Positions 19,198 through 27,803 of a stretch of 64,000 nucleotides of DNA are shown piece by piece. This DNA is from Methylobacterium sp. DB0501 (GTDB lineage: Bacteria > Pseudomonadota > Alphaproteobacteria > Rhizobiales > Beijerinckiaceae), in the NCBI RefSeq assembly GCF_011043735.1, contig NZ_JAAKGV010000017.1:62001-126000 (forward strand). The letters are read 5' to 3'. Position numbers and translations under genes: made by a program. Position 1 is the stretch's first letter. Each line of letters begins with the position of its first letter. The notes beneath the pieces were generated by a model. The model had not been told where the DNA came from and searched no databases. It was given only the letters and a program-made list of their open reading frames with translations.

Positions 19198-20670
19198 GTG
19201 ACCCACAGCCTCCTCGACACGATCGCGGCCCGCCTCGGGCCGGCGCAGGTCCTCACCGCCGAGGCCGACATCGCCCCCCACCTCGCCGAGACCCGCGGCC
19301 TCTACCGGGGCCGGGCGCTCGCGGTGCTGCGCCCGCGCGACACCGCGGAGGTCGCCTTCGCGGTCGCGGCCTGCGCCGAGGCGCGGGTGCCGGTGGTGGC
19401 CCATGGCGGCAATACCGGGCTCGTCGGCGGCGGCGTGCCGTTCGGCGGCGTGGTGATCTCGCTCGCCCGCCTCGACCGGGTGCGGGCGGTCGATCCGCTC
19501 GACGCCACCATCACGGTCGAGGCCGGCTGCGTGCTGGCGAACGTCCAGGCGGCGGCGGCGGCGGCCGGCATGCTGTTTCCGCTCTCGCTCGCCTCCGAGG
19601 GCTCGTGCCGGATCGGCGGCAACCTCGCCACCAATGCCGGCGGCACCGCGGTGCTCGCCTACGGCAACGCCCGCGAGCTGACGCTGGGCCTGGAGGTGGT
19701 GCTGGCGGACGGGCAGGTCTGGAACGGCCTGCGGAGCTTGCGCAAGGACAATTCCGGCTACGACCTGAAGAACCTCTTCGTCGGCTCGGAAGGCACTCTC
19801 GGCATCATCACGGCGGCCGTGCTGCGGCTGCACCCGCGTCCCGTCTCGAAGGCGACCGCCTTCCTGGGCCTGGCGTCCGCGCGCGCCGCGCTCGACGCCT
19901 TCGGGTCGTTGCGCGACCGGCTCGGCCCCCGGCTCACCGCCTTCGAATACGTGCCGCGCTTCCCCCTGGAGGTGGTGTTGCGCCACCTGCCCGGCGCCGT
20001 CCGGCCGCTCGCCGGCGATCATCATTCCTACGCGCTCGTCGAACTCTCCTCGCCCGGCCCGGACGCGCACGCGGAACTGGAGGGACGCTCAAGCGACCTG
20101 ATCGAAGCCGGCCTCGCCGAGGATGCGGTGCTGGCCCAGAGCGAGGCGCAGGCCGCCGCCCTGTGGCGCCTGCGCGAGAGCCTGTCGGAGATGCAGGGGC
20201 ACGAGGGCGGCTCGATCAAGCACGACGTCTCGGTGCCGGTCTCCCGGGTGGCGGAGTTCCTGGAGCGGGCGGGGGCGGCCTGCGAGGCGGCCCTGCCGGG
20301 GGTGCGGGTCTGCGCCTTCGGGCATTTCGGAGACGGCAACATCCACTTCAACCTGACCCAGCCGGTCGGGGCCGAGAAGGCGGCCTTCCTCGCCGAGTGG
20401 CCGCGCTTCAACCGCATCGTCCACGACATCGTCCACGCCATGGACGGCTCGATCGCCGCCGAGCACGGCGTCGGGCTGATCAAGCGCGACGAGCTGCCCC
20501 GCTACAAGGACCCGGTCGCCCTCGACCTGATGCGGCGCCTCAAGGGCGCCCTCGATCCGCTGGGGATTCTCAATCCCGGCAAGGTGCTCGCCGGGGAGGA
20601 CGGGCCCGAGGCGTTCCCGGCGAAGGCGTCGGGCTCCGTGACGGCCGCACGGTCCGGCACCGCCGCATGA
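19198..20670 (+). CDS. FAD-binding oxidoreductase, D-2-hydroxyacid/D-2-hydroxyglutarate dehydrogenase type
   Basis: A 490-aa VAO/PCMH flavoprotein. FAD-binding blocks are ALAVLRPRDTAEVAFAV, VVAHGGNTGLVGGGVP and GSCRIGGNLATNAGG; the C-terminal cap has FGHFGDGNIHFNLTQP and DGSIAAEHGVGLIKR with the catalytic His/Glu pattern of the GlcD/D2HGDH group. It likely oxidises a D-2-hydroxyacid and passes electrons to ETF or a quinone. I choose a GTG start because a 44-residue upstream extension is low-complexity and Pro-rich. The stop overlaps the next start by ATGA. Confidence 0.88.
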   Translation: MTHSLLDTIAARLGPAQVLTAEADIAPHLAETRGLYRGRALAVLRPRDTAEVAFAVAACAEARVPVVAHGGNTGLVGGGVPFGGVVISLARLDRVRAVDPLDATITVEAGCVLANVQAAAAAAGMLFPLSLASEGSCRIGGNLATNAGGTAVLAYGNARELTLGLEVVLADGQVWNGLRSLRKDNSGYDLKNLFVGSEGTLGIITAAVLRLHPRPVSKATAFLGLASARAALDAFGSLRDRLGPRLTAFEYVPRFPLEVVLRHLPGAVRPLAGDHHSYALVELSSPGPDAHAELEGRSSDLIEAGLAEDAVLAQSEAQAAALWRLRESLSEMQGHEGGSIKHDVSVPVSRVAEFLERAGAACEAALPGVRVCAFGHFGDGNIHFNLTQPVGAEKAAFLAEWPRFNRIVHDIVHAMDGSIAAEHGVGLIKRDELPRYKDPVALDLMRRLKGALDPLGILNPGKVLAGEDGPEAFPAKASGSVTAARSGTAA

Positions 20671-21761
20671 TGTCCCTGTTCGGCCGGGCCCCGGCCGCGC
20701 CGGCCGGGCTCACCGCCGCGTCGCTGCTGGGCGCCTTCGAGAGCCTCGGCGACAATTGCGAGTTCGGCATCGCCCAGCGCTATGCGGGCATCGATCCCCT
20801 CGGGCTGTTCCGCCTGTCCTCGGCGCCGATCGCCGACCTCACCCACGCGGTCGAGACGCGGTTCGCGCATTACGGTGCGCCGGGCGACATCGAGGTCCGG
20901 GTCGGTGCCGGCGACTACCTGTTCTGCCACAGCCGCCGTTATGCTTTCGCCTACCATACCGGCGACACGGCGCCCCGCGTGAAGCCGGCCGATATCGTCG
21001 ACCGCGAGATCCGCCGGGTCGCCTATCTCAAGGAACGGCTGCTGGCCGATCTCGCCGCGGGCGAGAAGATCCTGGTCCGCAAGGGACCGCCGGGCGAGAC
21101 CGAGGCGGCGGTGCGGCGGCTCCTCGCGGCGTTGCGGGCGATCGGCCCGGTGACGCTGCTGCGGGTCTGCGCGGCGGATGCCGGTGCGGCAAGTTCGGTG
21201 ACCGGCCAAGTAGCCAACCACGTGGTGTGGCGCGGCGAGGGCCTGATGCAGGGCGCCCTGCCGCATTTCGCCCCCTACGCGGCGGCGACCGATGCCGACC
21301 TCGAAGGTTGGCTCGCGGTTTGCGGCCGGGCCTATGCGCTGCGCCACAGCCTGGTCGCGCCCCCGCCCCTGGCGCCGGCCGGTCCGCCGCTTTTCGCGGC
21401 CCCCGACACCGTCCGCCACACGCTCCCCGCCGCCGCGCCCGAGCCGGGGGCGCTCACCGGCGCCCGCCCGGTCTCCGGCCTGCGGCCGAACCGCCTCCAC
21501 ACCGTCGCGGCGGAGATCCGCCTGCCCGAGGATTTTCGCGGCACCCGCGCCGCCCTCACCTTCGTCGAGGCCGCCCCCCATGCCCGCCGCGAGGCGGATC
21601 CCGCCCGCCGGGGCACCTGGCAGACCGTCTACACCGCGGCCCGGACGCGCAAGCGCCAGAGCGGGGCGGAGGTCGCGCTGATGCTGGCGGGACCGGCAGG
21701 GACAGCGGTCGAGACGCGGAATTGGCGGGTGACGGAGGGGTGCTTGCCGGGGGTGGGGTGA
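20667..21761 (+). CDS. Uncharacterised protein with an N-terminal SLGDNCEFG motif
   Basis: The 364-aa protein begins with ESLGDNCEFGIAQRYAGIDPLGLFRLSSAP. This 'NCEFG...GxDPLGLFR' signature occurs at the head of many uncharacterised alphaproteobacterial proteins, often near glycosylation genes; I cannot name the family with confidence. A second part after a Pro/Ala linker (about residue 230) carries RPVSGLRPNRLHTV and looks beta-rich. No signal peptide or membrane segment is present. It overlaps the upstream dehydrogenase by 4 nt (ATGA), so translation is coupled. Confidence 0.68.
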   Translation: MMSLFGRAPAAPAGLTAASLLGAFESLGDNCEFGIAQRYAGIDPLGLFRLSSAPIADLTHAVETRFAHYGAPGDIEVRVGAGDYLFCHSRRYAFAYHTGDTAPRVKPADIVDREIRRVAYLKERLLADLAAGEKILVRKGPPGETEAAVRRLLAALRAIGPVTLLRVCAADAGAASSVTGQVANHVVWRGEGLMQGALPHFAPYAAATDADLEGWLAVCGRAYALRHSLVAPPPLAPAGPPLFAAPDTVRHTLPAAAPEPGALTGARPVSGLRPNRLHTVAAEIRLPEDFRGTRAALTFVEAAPHARREADPARRGTWQTVYTAARTRKRQSGAEVALMLAGPAGTAVETRNWRVTEGCLPGVG

Positions 21762-21974
21762 GGTTTCAGATCGGGCGCTCCACCCTTTCCCGGACGAATG
21801 GAGCGCGGCGGCAGAGCATCTGGGATCCGGGAGGGAATTGTCGCGCGGCGTAGCTGCATGGAGCAGCGTGAAAGTGACAAAGTATTTTCGATAATACTTG
21901 TAGTTGATACCAGTTTTTATTCTCGTTCGGTTTCGTAGTCTTGAAAATAGATCGAGACCCAAGTGGGAATGCCT
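21762..21974. other. AT-rich convergent intergenic region with a hairpin
   Basis: This gap between two convergent genes is strikingly AT-rich for the genome. At 21880-21899 AAGTATT and AATACTT form a 7-bp stem with a 6-nt loop, a plausible bidirectional terminator. Confidence 0.45.
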
Positions 21975-23855
21975 TCAGCCTGCCTCCACGACCATCGGCA
22001 GGTCTCCCGGCGGCGTGTATGCAGCGAGATCGAGCACCCACCGTTCCTCCCCCTCGCCCTCCCCGTCGGTGGTGAAGCCGAGGCGCGGGTAGAGGTCCGC
22101 CACCATCCCGTTGCGCCCGCTCGGGCGGTAGAGCCCGACGAGCCGGCGGGCGCCGCGGCGCGCGGCCTGCGCCGCCAGGACCGCGAGGGTCCCCTCCTCG
22201 ACCCGCCGCCCGAGCACCCGGCAGCTCATCAACCAGGTTTCGATGGCAAGCTCGACGTCGAGGTCCCGCTCCGCCAGCCGCCCGATCACGACCGCGATGA
22301 CGCCGTTGTCGCCGAGGCGGTCGGTCAGGCGCAGCTGCAGGGTCAGGGTGTCCGGATCGTCGATCAGCGCCGCCGCCTCGGCCTCGCGCAGGCGCCGCGT
22401 CGTCAGGTTGAACTGGTTGGTCTTGTTGACGAGCTGGACGATGCGCGGCAGCCCGACCGCGTCGAAGGACCGCCAGGAGAGCCGCATGCCGAGTCCCGCC
22501 AGGGTCCTCGCGAGATCGGCGCCGGCAGGGCCGGTCGCGGCGAGGCCGCCCGTCCCGATCCGGCGCGCATAGGCCTGCGCCCGGAATCGATCCTCGTCCG
22601 TGAGGGTCGCGGCCTCGAAGTAGCCGGCATCGGACAGGCAGCGGGCGACCAGGGCCGGTTCCTCGGGCACCTCCGGCACCGCCACCATCGGCAGGTTCTC
22701 GCGCACCAGGGCGCGCTCGAACGGGTTGTCGTCGACGAAGACCAGGGCGTCGAGGCCGAGCCCGAGTTCCTGCGCGATGCGCCGGAGGTTCGTCGCCTTG
22801 TCGTCCCAGTTCGCCGCGAAGGCGCCGAAATCGGGCAGGCGCAGCAGCATGTCGGGATGCTCGGCGAAGGGCAGCCGAGCGGTCTCGGGATCGTTCTTCG
22901 AGCAGATCGCGAGCACGATGCCGCGGCGGGAGAGATCGCGGGCGTAAGCCTGAAGCGCGAGGAAGGATTCCCCGAGGGCGCTGCCCTGCCCCACGACGAT
23001 GCCGGACAGCCCGTCCTCGCCGATCGTCCCGCCCCACAACGTGTCGTCGAGGTCGAGCACCAGGGCCTTGGCCGAGCGGCCGAGCCGGGCGCCGACGAGC
23101 CGGGCGACGAGGTCGCCGTAGAGCGGGCCAGCGGCCGGCGTCACCGCCTGGCGGGCCCGCAGCCACAGGGCCGGATCGTGCCAGGCCTCGAGCCCGTGGC
23201 GCGACACCGCATCGTCGAGGGCCAGGAGATCGACGCCTTCCGCCGCCGCCGCATCCCGGAGGGCGGCGTTGAATCGGGTCGTGCGGGCGGCGAGCGAACC
23301 CGGCATCCGGTGCTCGTTGCCGCCCAACAACGGAAGTGCCGTCGGCAGCAGCGTCTGCTGGATGAGTGCGCAGCGATGGAGGGCCCGCGCCCCGGCCCAG
23401 ACCTGCTTCAGGCGGTCGAGGGCCTCGCCGATGTCTCCCGCCTCCGGCCCGGCGGGGTCGTTCGGCCCGAGGAGGTCGGCGGCGTCGAGGGCGAGGAGCA
23501 GGGTGTCGGGCCGGACGGCGCGCAGGGCCTCGCCGTCGATCGCCTCGCGGTACCGGCCGTAAGGACCCTCGAACACCGTGAGCCGGACATCGCGGCGCAA
23601 GGCCCCGACCCGGATCCCGGCGGCGAGGTGCGACAGGGTCGAGGAGCCGAGCAGCGCGAGATTGTGCGCCTCGCGGTCCCGGAATCGGCGCTGGAGCACC
23701 CGGTCGAGCCGGCTGGTCCGCGCCGGGTCGAGGCGGGTTCGACTGAGCGCCGTGAGCGCGTCCCAGGCCTGCGCCTCCGGCAGCGCCTCGATCGCCGCGA
23801 GACGGGCGGAAAAATCCGCCGGTGGGGCCGGCAGCCAGTGGCGGTCCGCCGTCAC
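21975..23855 (-). CDS. FkbH-like protein (HAD-IIIC phosphatase/glyceryltransferase)
   Basis: A 626-aa FkbH-family protein. Residues 1-250 form the family N-terminal SGNH-like region (LLGSSTLSHLAAG). The HAD motif I VLDLDDTLWGGTIGEDG (Asp268 and Asp270) starts the phosphatase domain, with ICSKNDPE and VFVDDNPFER following. The C-terminus, from GLPRIVQLVNKTNQFNLTTRRL to GLYRPSGRNGMV, is GNAT-like. Known FkbH proteins load a glyceryl unit from 1,3-bisphosphoglycerate onto an acyl carrier protein. The ACP gene immediately upstream overlaps this start by 4 nt, which fits. Confidence 0.88.
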   Translation of the reverse strand: MTADRHWLPAPPADFSARLAAIEALPEAQAWDALTALSRTRLDPARTSRLDRVLQRRFRDREAHNLALLGSSTLSHLAAGIRVGALRRDVRLTVFEGPYGRYREAIDGEALRAVRPDTLLLALDAADLLGPNDPAGPEAGDIGEALDRLKQVWAGARALHRCALIQQTLLPTALPLLGGNEHRMPGSLAARTTRFNAALRDAAAAEGVDLLALDDAVSRHGLEAWHDPALWLRARQAVTPAAGPLYGDLVARLVGARLGRSAKALVLDLDDTLWGGTIGEDGLSGIVVGQGSALGESFLALQAYARDLSRRGIVLAICSKNDPETARLPFAEHPDMLLRLPDFGAFAANWDDKATNLRRIAQELGLGLDALVFVDDNPFERALVRENLPMVAVPEVPEEPALVARCLSDAGYFEAATLTDEDRFRAQAYARRIGTGGLAATGPAGADLARTLAGLGMRLSWRSFDAVGLPRIVQLVNKTNQFNLTTRRLREAEAAALIDDPDTLTLQLRLTDRLGDNGVIAVVIGRLAERDLDVELAIETWLMSCRVLGRRVEEGTLAVLAAQAARRGARRLVGLYRPSGRNGMVADLYPRLGFTTDGEGEGEERWVLDLAAYTPPGDLPMVVEAG

Positions 23856-24094
23856 CGCGTCGCCTTGCGGGCGACCAGGGCGGCGAAATCGCCGACCGTG
23901 GCGAGGCCGTCGACCTCCCGGGTGGTGAGCTTGAGGCGAAACCGCGCCTCGACCGCGATGATGAGCTCGATCATCCGGGTCGAGTCCCAGCCCTCGACAT
24001 CCTCGGCGGTGAGGTCCGGCGTGAGCGGGACCGGCTCGCCGAACACCTCCTCGAACAGCGGCGCCAGCGCCGCGAGGGCGGCCTCCTCCGTCAC
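23852..24094 (-). CDS. Acyl carrier protein paired with FkbH
   Basis: An 80-aa acidic four-helix acyl carrier protein. The phosphopantetheine attachment serine is Ser38 in VEGWDSTRMIELI, where Thr replaces the usual Leu after DS. The start is GTG and overlaps the stop of the upstream LysE-type gene (GTGA); the stop overlaps the FkbH start. This triple overlap means the exporter, ACP and FkbH are one translationally coupled unit. It is distinct from AcpXL elsewhere in the window and most likely carries the glyceryl unit loaded by FkbH. Confidence 0.85.
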   Translation of the reverse strand: MTEEAALAALAPLFEEVFGEPVPLTPDLTAEDVEGWDSTRMIELIIAVEARFRLKLTTREVDGLATVGDFAALVARKATR

Positions 24095-24747
24095 GGCGTC
24101 AGCCGCGCGGTGAGGAGCTTCAGGCTCGCCCCGGCGAAGAGCGCCGCGAAGGCACCGTCGAACCAGCGCCGCAGGCGAAGATACCCGGCGGCCATGCGGG
24201 TCTTCGAGAACAGCCAGGCGTAACCGGTGAAGATCAGCGTGCTCTGCAGGCCGACCGCCACGATCACCAGGGCCAGCTCCGCCGCGGTCGTCCGGGCCGA
24301 GATCCCCAGCGTGTAGAGCGAGCCGAAGAACAGGATCGCCTTCGGGTTTGTCAGGTGCAGGGCGAGCCCCTTGGCATAGGCTCGTCCGGCATGGCCCCTC
24401 CCTTCGTCGGCGCGCGACGCGGTTGCGGCCCCGCTGCGCGCCGCGGCCGGCGATCCCCGGATCGCGCCGCGGGCCGACTTGACCGCCAGGAACATCAGGT
24501 AGGCGGCGCCGGCGTAGCGCAGAAGCTCGAGCGCCCAGGCGCTCGACGCCATCACCGCCGCGAGACCGAGCGCCGCGGCGATCGACCAGGTCAGCGAGCC
24601 GGTCGTGACGCCGAGCGCCAGCATCAGGCCGGCGCGGCGCCCGGACTGCATCGCCGTGTCGGCGATCGCCAGCGTCGCCGGGCCGGGGCTGGCCGTGGAG
24701 ACGAAGGCCGCCGTGAGGATGAGGGGAAGGTCGATCGAGAGGGTCAT
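24091..24747 (-). CDS. LysE-family exporter
   Basis: A 218-aa inner-membrane protein of the LysE/RhtB family with about six membrane segments. The STASPGPATLAIADTAM motif near residue 20 is diagnostic, and KGLALHLTNPKAILFFGSLY is the conserved second half signature. A basic loop with RADEGRGHAGR separates the halves. LysE proteins export amino acids or related small molecules. It is the first gene of a coupled unit with an ACP and FkbH, so it may export their product; that is inference. Confidence 0.88.
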   Translation of the reverse strand: MTLSIDLPLILTAAFVSTASPGPATLAIADTAMQSGRRAGLMLALGVTTGSLTWSIAAALGLAAVMASSAWALELLRYAGAAYLMFLAVKSARGAIRGSPAAARSGAATASRADEGRGHAGRAYAKGLALHLTNPKAILFFGSLYTLGISARTTAAELALVIVAVGLQSTLIFTGYAWLFSKTRMAAGYLRLRRWFDGAFAALFAGASLKLLTARLTP

Positions 24748-24966
24748 CGGGCCGCCCAGTCGGTGGGGCGTCGTGCGGACGCCGGCCACCCAGGAGTGCC
24801 GTGCCGGGCCGCCACTCCGCAAGGGCCGGCAACCGCCTCCGGGCCATGTCGTTGCGTCATGACGAGGAGCCGTGCCCTGCGCGCCGGGGTGGCCTGCCTG
24901 CCCGTGTCTTGCATAGGCCGCCCGAGTTGCTAGCTCACGCTGACAAGACTCCCGGAGAGCCCCGGC

Positions 24967-27324
24967 ATGAACGCCCGTCCCGACGCCCGCGACTTCGCGG
25001 CTCCGCAGAAATTCGGCATCGGCCAGTCCGTGAAGCGGGCCGAGGACCCGGTTCTGGTGCGGGGCGAGGGCCGATATACCGACGACCTCGCCCTCGACGG
25101 CCAGGCCTACGGGGTGTTCGTGCGCAGCCCGATCGCCCACGGCCACCTGCGGGGCATCGATGCGGAGGCGGCGCTCGCCATGCCGGGCGTGCTGGCCGTC
25201 GTCACCGCCGCCGACCTCGACGGCTACGGCGCGATCGGCAACGCCCTGCCGTTCAAGAACCAGGACGGCACGCCGATGCGCAAGCCGCCCCAGGCCTCGC
25301 TCAGCACCGACCGGGTGCGCTACGTCGGCGAGCCGGTGGCGCTGGTGGTGGCCGAGACCCTGGCCGAGGCCCGCGACGCCGCGGAGGCCGTGGTGCTCGA
25401 CATCGAGGACCTGCCCGTCGTCACGACTCCCGACGAGGCCGCCGCGGAGGGCGCCCCGCTCCTCCACGACGACGCGCCGGGCAACCTCGCCCTCGACTTC
25501 CGCACCGGCGACCAGGCCGCGACGGAGGCGGCCTTCGCGCGTGCGGCGCATGTCGCCTCCCTCGACCTCCTCAACAACCGCCTCGTCATCAACCCGATGG
25601 AGCCGCGCTCCGCGATCGGCGTCTACGAGCCGGAGAGCGGTCGCTTCACCCTGCATGTCGGCTCGCAGGGCGTGTTCGGCCTGCGCAACAGCCTCGCCGA
25701 GGGCGTGCTCAAGCTGCCCCGCGACAAGGTGCGGGTGGTCACCGGCAATGTCGGCGGCTCGTTCGGCATGAAGGCGCCGGTCTACCCCGAATACCTGCCC
25801 CTCCTCGAGGCCGCCAAGCGCCTCGGCCGGCCGGTGAAGTGGACCGACCTGCGCTCCGAGAGCTTCCTGTCCGACCATCACGGCCGCGACGTCGCGGTGA
25901 CGGCGGACCTCGCGCTCGACGCGGACGGCAACTTCCTGGCCTTCCGGGTCAAGGGCCGCGCCAATATGGGCGGGTACCTCAACCCGCTCTCGCCGCTGTT
26001 CCAGACCGTCAACATCGCCCGCAACATGGTCGGCGTGTACCGCACCCCGGTCTTCGACGTGGCGGTGGAGTGCCTCTACACCAACACCACGCCGATCGGC
26101 GCCTATCGCGGCGCCGGCCGGCCGGAGGGCAACTACTTCATCGAGCGCCTGATCGACACGGCCGCCGCCGAGACCGGTCACGACCGGGTAGAGTTGCGCC
26201 GGCGCAACCACATCCGTCCGGCCGACATGCCCTACAGGGCGCCGTCGGGCCTCACCTACGACAGCGGCGACTTCCCGGCGGTGCTCGACCGCGCGCTCCA
26301 GGCCGCCGACTGGGACGGGTTCGCGGCCCGCCGCGCCGAGAGCGAGGCGAACGGTCGCCTGCGCGGCATCGGCATCGGCGACTATCTCGAGATCACCGCG
26401 CCGCCGACGAACGAGATGGGCGGCCTGCGCTTCGAGGCCGACGGCACGGTGACGATCGTCACCGGCACCCTCGATTACGGCCAGGGCCACCTGACGCCCT
26501 TCGCCCAGGTGCTGCACGACCGCCTCGGCATCCCGGTCGACCGGGTGCGCCTGCTCCAGGGCGACAGCGACCAGCTCATCGCCGGCGGCGGCACCGGCGG
26601 CTCGAAGTCGCTGATGGCGAGCGGCACCGCCCTCGTCGAGGCGGGCGACCTCGTGATCGCCAAGGGCCGCGAGGCCGCGGCCTCGGTGCTGGAGGCGGGC
26701 CCCGCCGACATCGAGTTCCGCGACGGTCGCTTCACCATCGCGGGCACCGACCGGGGCATCGGCATCCTCGATCTCGCCGCCAAGGTGCGGGCGGGCCTGC
26801 CCGACCCGTCGGCGCCGCGGAGCCTCGACGTCTCGCACACCCACAAGGAATCGCCCTCGGCCTTCCCGAACGGTTGCCACGTCGCCGAGGTCGAGGTCGA
26901 CCCCGAGACCGGCGTCGCGACGGTGGTGCGCTACACCACGGTCAACGATTTCGGCACGCTGGTGAACCCGATGCTGGTCGAGGGCCAGCTCCATGGCGGC
27001 GTGGTCCAGGGCATCGGCCAGGCGCTCATGGAGCGCACGGCCTATGACGAGCAGGGCCAGCTCGTGACCGGCTCGTTCATGGATTACTGCCTGCCGCGGG
27101 CCTCCGACGCGCCGTTCATGGGCTTCGAGAGCCATGCCGTGCCCGCCACCACCAACCCCCTCGGGGTGAAGGGCTGCGGCGAGGCCGGCTGCGCCGGCTC
27201 GCTGCCCTCCGTGATGAACGCCCTCGTCGATGCGCTGCGCCCCCGCGGCATCCGCCACATCAACATGCCGGCGACGCCGCAGGCGATCTGGTCGGCGCTG
27301 CAGGGTGCGGAGGCCGCCGCATGA
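24967..27324 (+). CDS. Xanthine dehydrogenase family molybdopterin-binding subunit (CoxL-like)
   Basis: This 785-aa protein is the Mo-cofactor subunit of a molybdenum hydroxylase. It begins with the aldehyde oxidase a/b hammerhead domain (SVKRAEDPVLVRGEGRYTDDL) and continues into the MoCo domain with GGSFGMKAPVYPEY, GAYRGAGRPEG (residues 379-385 core) and the catalytic-glutamate motif GVKGCGEAGCAGS (Glu739). The AYRGAGR loop is of the form II type rather than the AYRCSFR of true CO dehydrogenase. No FAD or [2Fe-2S] subunit gene is adjacent, so the partners must be elsewhere. The stop overlaps the DUF2218 gene. Confidence 0.92.
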   Translation: MNARPDARDFAAPQKFGIGQSVKRAEDPVLVRGEGRYTDDLALDGQAYGVFVRSPIAHGHLRGIDAEAALAMPGVLAVVTAADLDGYGAIGNALPFKNQDGTPMRKPPQASLSTDRVRYVGEPVALVVAETLAEARDAAEAVVLDIEDLPVVTTPDEAAAEGAPLLHDDAPGNLALDFRTGDQAATEAAFARAAHVASLDLLNNRLVINPMEPRSAIGVYEPESGRFTLHVGSQGVFGLRNSLAEGVLKLPRDKVRVVTGNVGGSFGMKAPVYPEYLPLLEAAKRLGRPVKWTDLRSESFLSDHHGRDVAVTADLALDADGNFLAFRVKGRANMGGYLNPLSPLFQTVNIARNMVGVYRTPVFDVAVECLYTNTTPIGAYRGAGRPEGNYFIERLIDTAAAETGHDRVELRRRNHIRPADMPYRAPSGLTYDSGDFPAVLDRALQAADWDGFAARRAESEANGRLRGIGIGDYLEITAPPTNEMGGLRFEADGTVTIVTGTLDYGQGHLTPFAQVLHDRLGIPVDRVRLLQGDSDQLIAGGGTGGSKSLMASGTALVEAGDLVIAKGREAAASVLEAGPADIEFRDGRFTIAGTDRGIGILDLAAKVRAGLPDPSAPRSLDVSHTHKESPSAFPNGCHVAEVEVDPETGVATVVRYTTVNDFGTLVNPMLVEGQLHGGVVQGIGQALMERTAYDEQGQLVTGSFMDYCLPRASDAPFMGFESHAVPATTNPLGVKGCGEAGCAGSLPSVMNALVDALRPRGIRHINMPATPQAIWSALQGAEAAA

Positions 27325-27632
27325 GCGACCCCGTGACCCTGGCGGCGCAAGCCCGCGTCGATACGGCGAACGGCAGCCGCTACCTCACCCAGCTGTGCAA
27401 GCACTGGAGCCACAAGTTCCCCGACACGACCTTCACGCCGGAGCGCGGCGTGGTGCCGTTCGGGGAGGAGCGCCGCTTCATCGCCGAGGCCGACCCGGAG
27501 GGCCTGACCCTGCGGGTCGAGGCGGCGGACCTGGAGAGCCTCACCCGGATGCAGGGCGTGGTGGCCGAGCACCTCGCCCGCTTCGCCTTCCGGGAGGATC
27601 TGGGCGGCATCGCCTGGACGCGGGTGGGGTAA
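27321..27632 (+). CDS. DUF2218 domain-containing protein
   Basis: A 103-aa cytosolic protein matching DUF2218: ARVDTANGSRYLTQLCKHWSHKF near the N-terminus and GVVAEHLARFAFRE near the end. The function is unknown; family members are often encoded beside metal or iron-related genes. The ATG overlaps the stop of the molybdenum hydroxylase gene (ATGA), so the two are translationally coupled and probably functionally linked. Confidence 0.88.
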   Translation: MSDPVTLAAQARVDTANGSRYLTQLCKHWSHKFPDTTFTPERGVVPFGEERRFIAEADPEGLTLRVEAADLESLTRMQGVVAEHLARFAFREDLGGIAWTRVG

Positions 27633-27803
27633 GAGCCCACTGTCCGATCGCATGATCCGATCTTCCGATCCGCGGCCCCATCCCGAGGTGTGAGGTCGCG
27701 GGCAGGATGGAAAATGCCGGCCGGCGCGCCGCGATACGTCCGTCGTCGAACCGCGTTCGGCCACGCCGCGCCGATCCCATCCGAACCCAAGGTAACCGCA
27801 CCC

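Noticed and set aside
24967..27324. True form I carbon monoxide dehydrogenase large subunit
   Set aside because: The active-site loop reads AYRGAGR instead of AYRCSFR and no coxM or coxS gene is adjacent.
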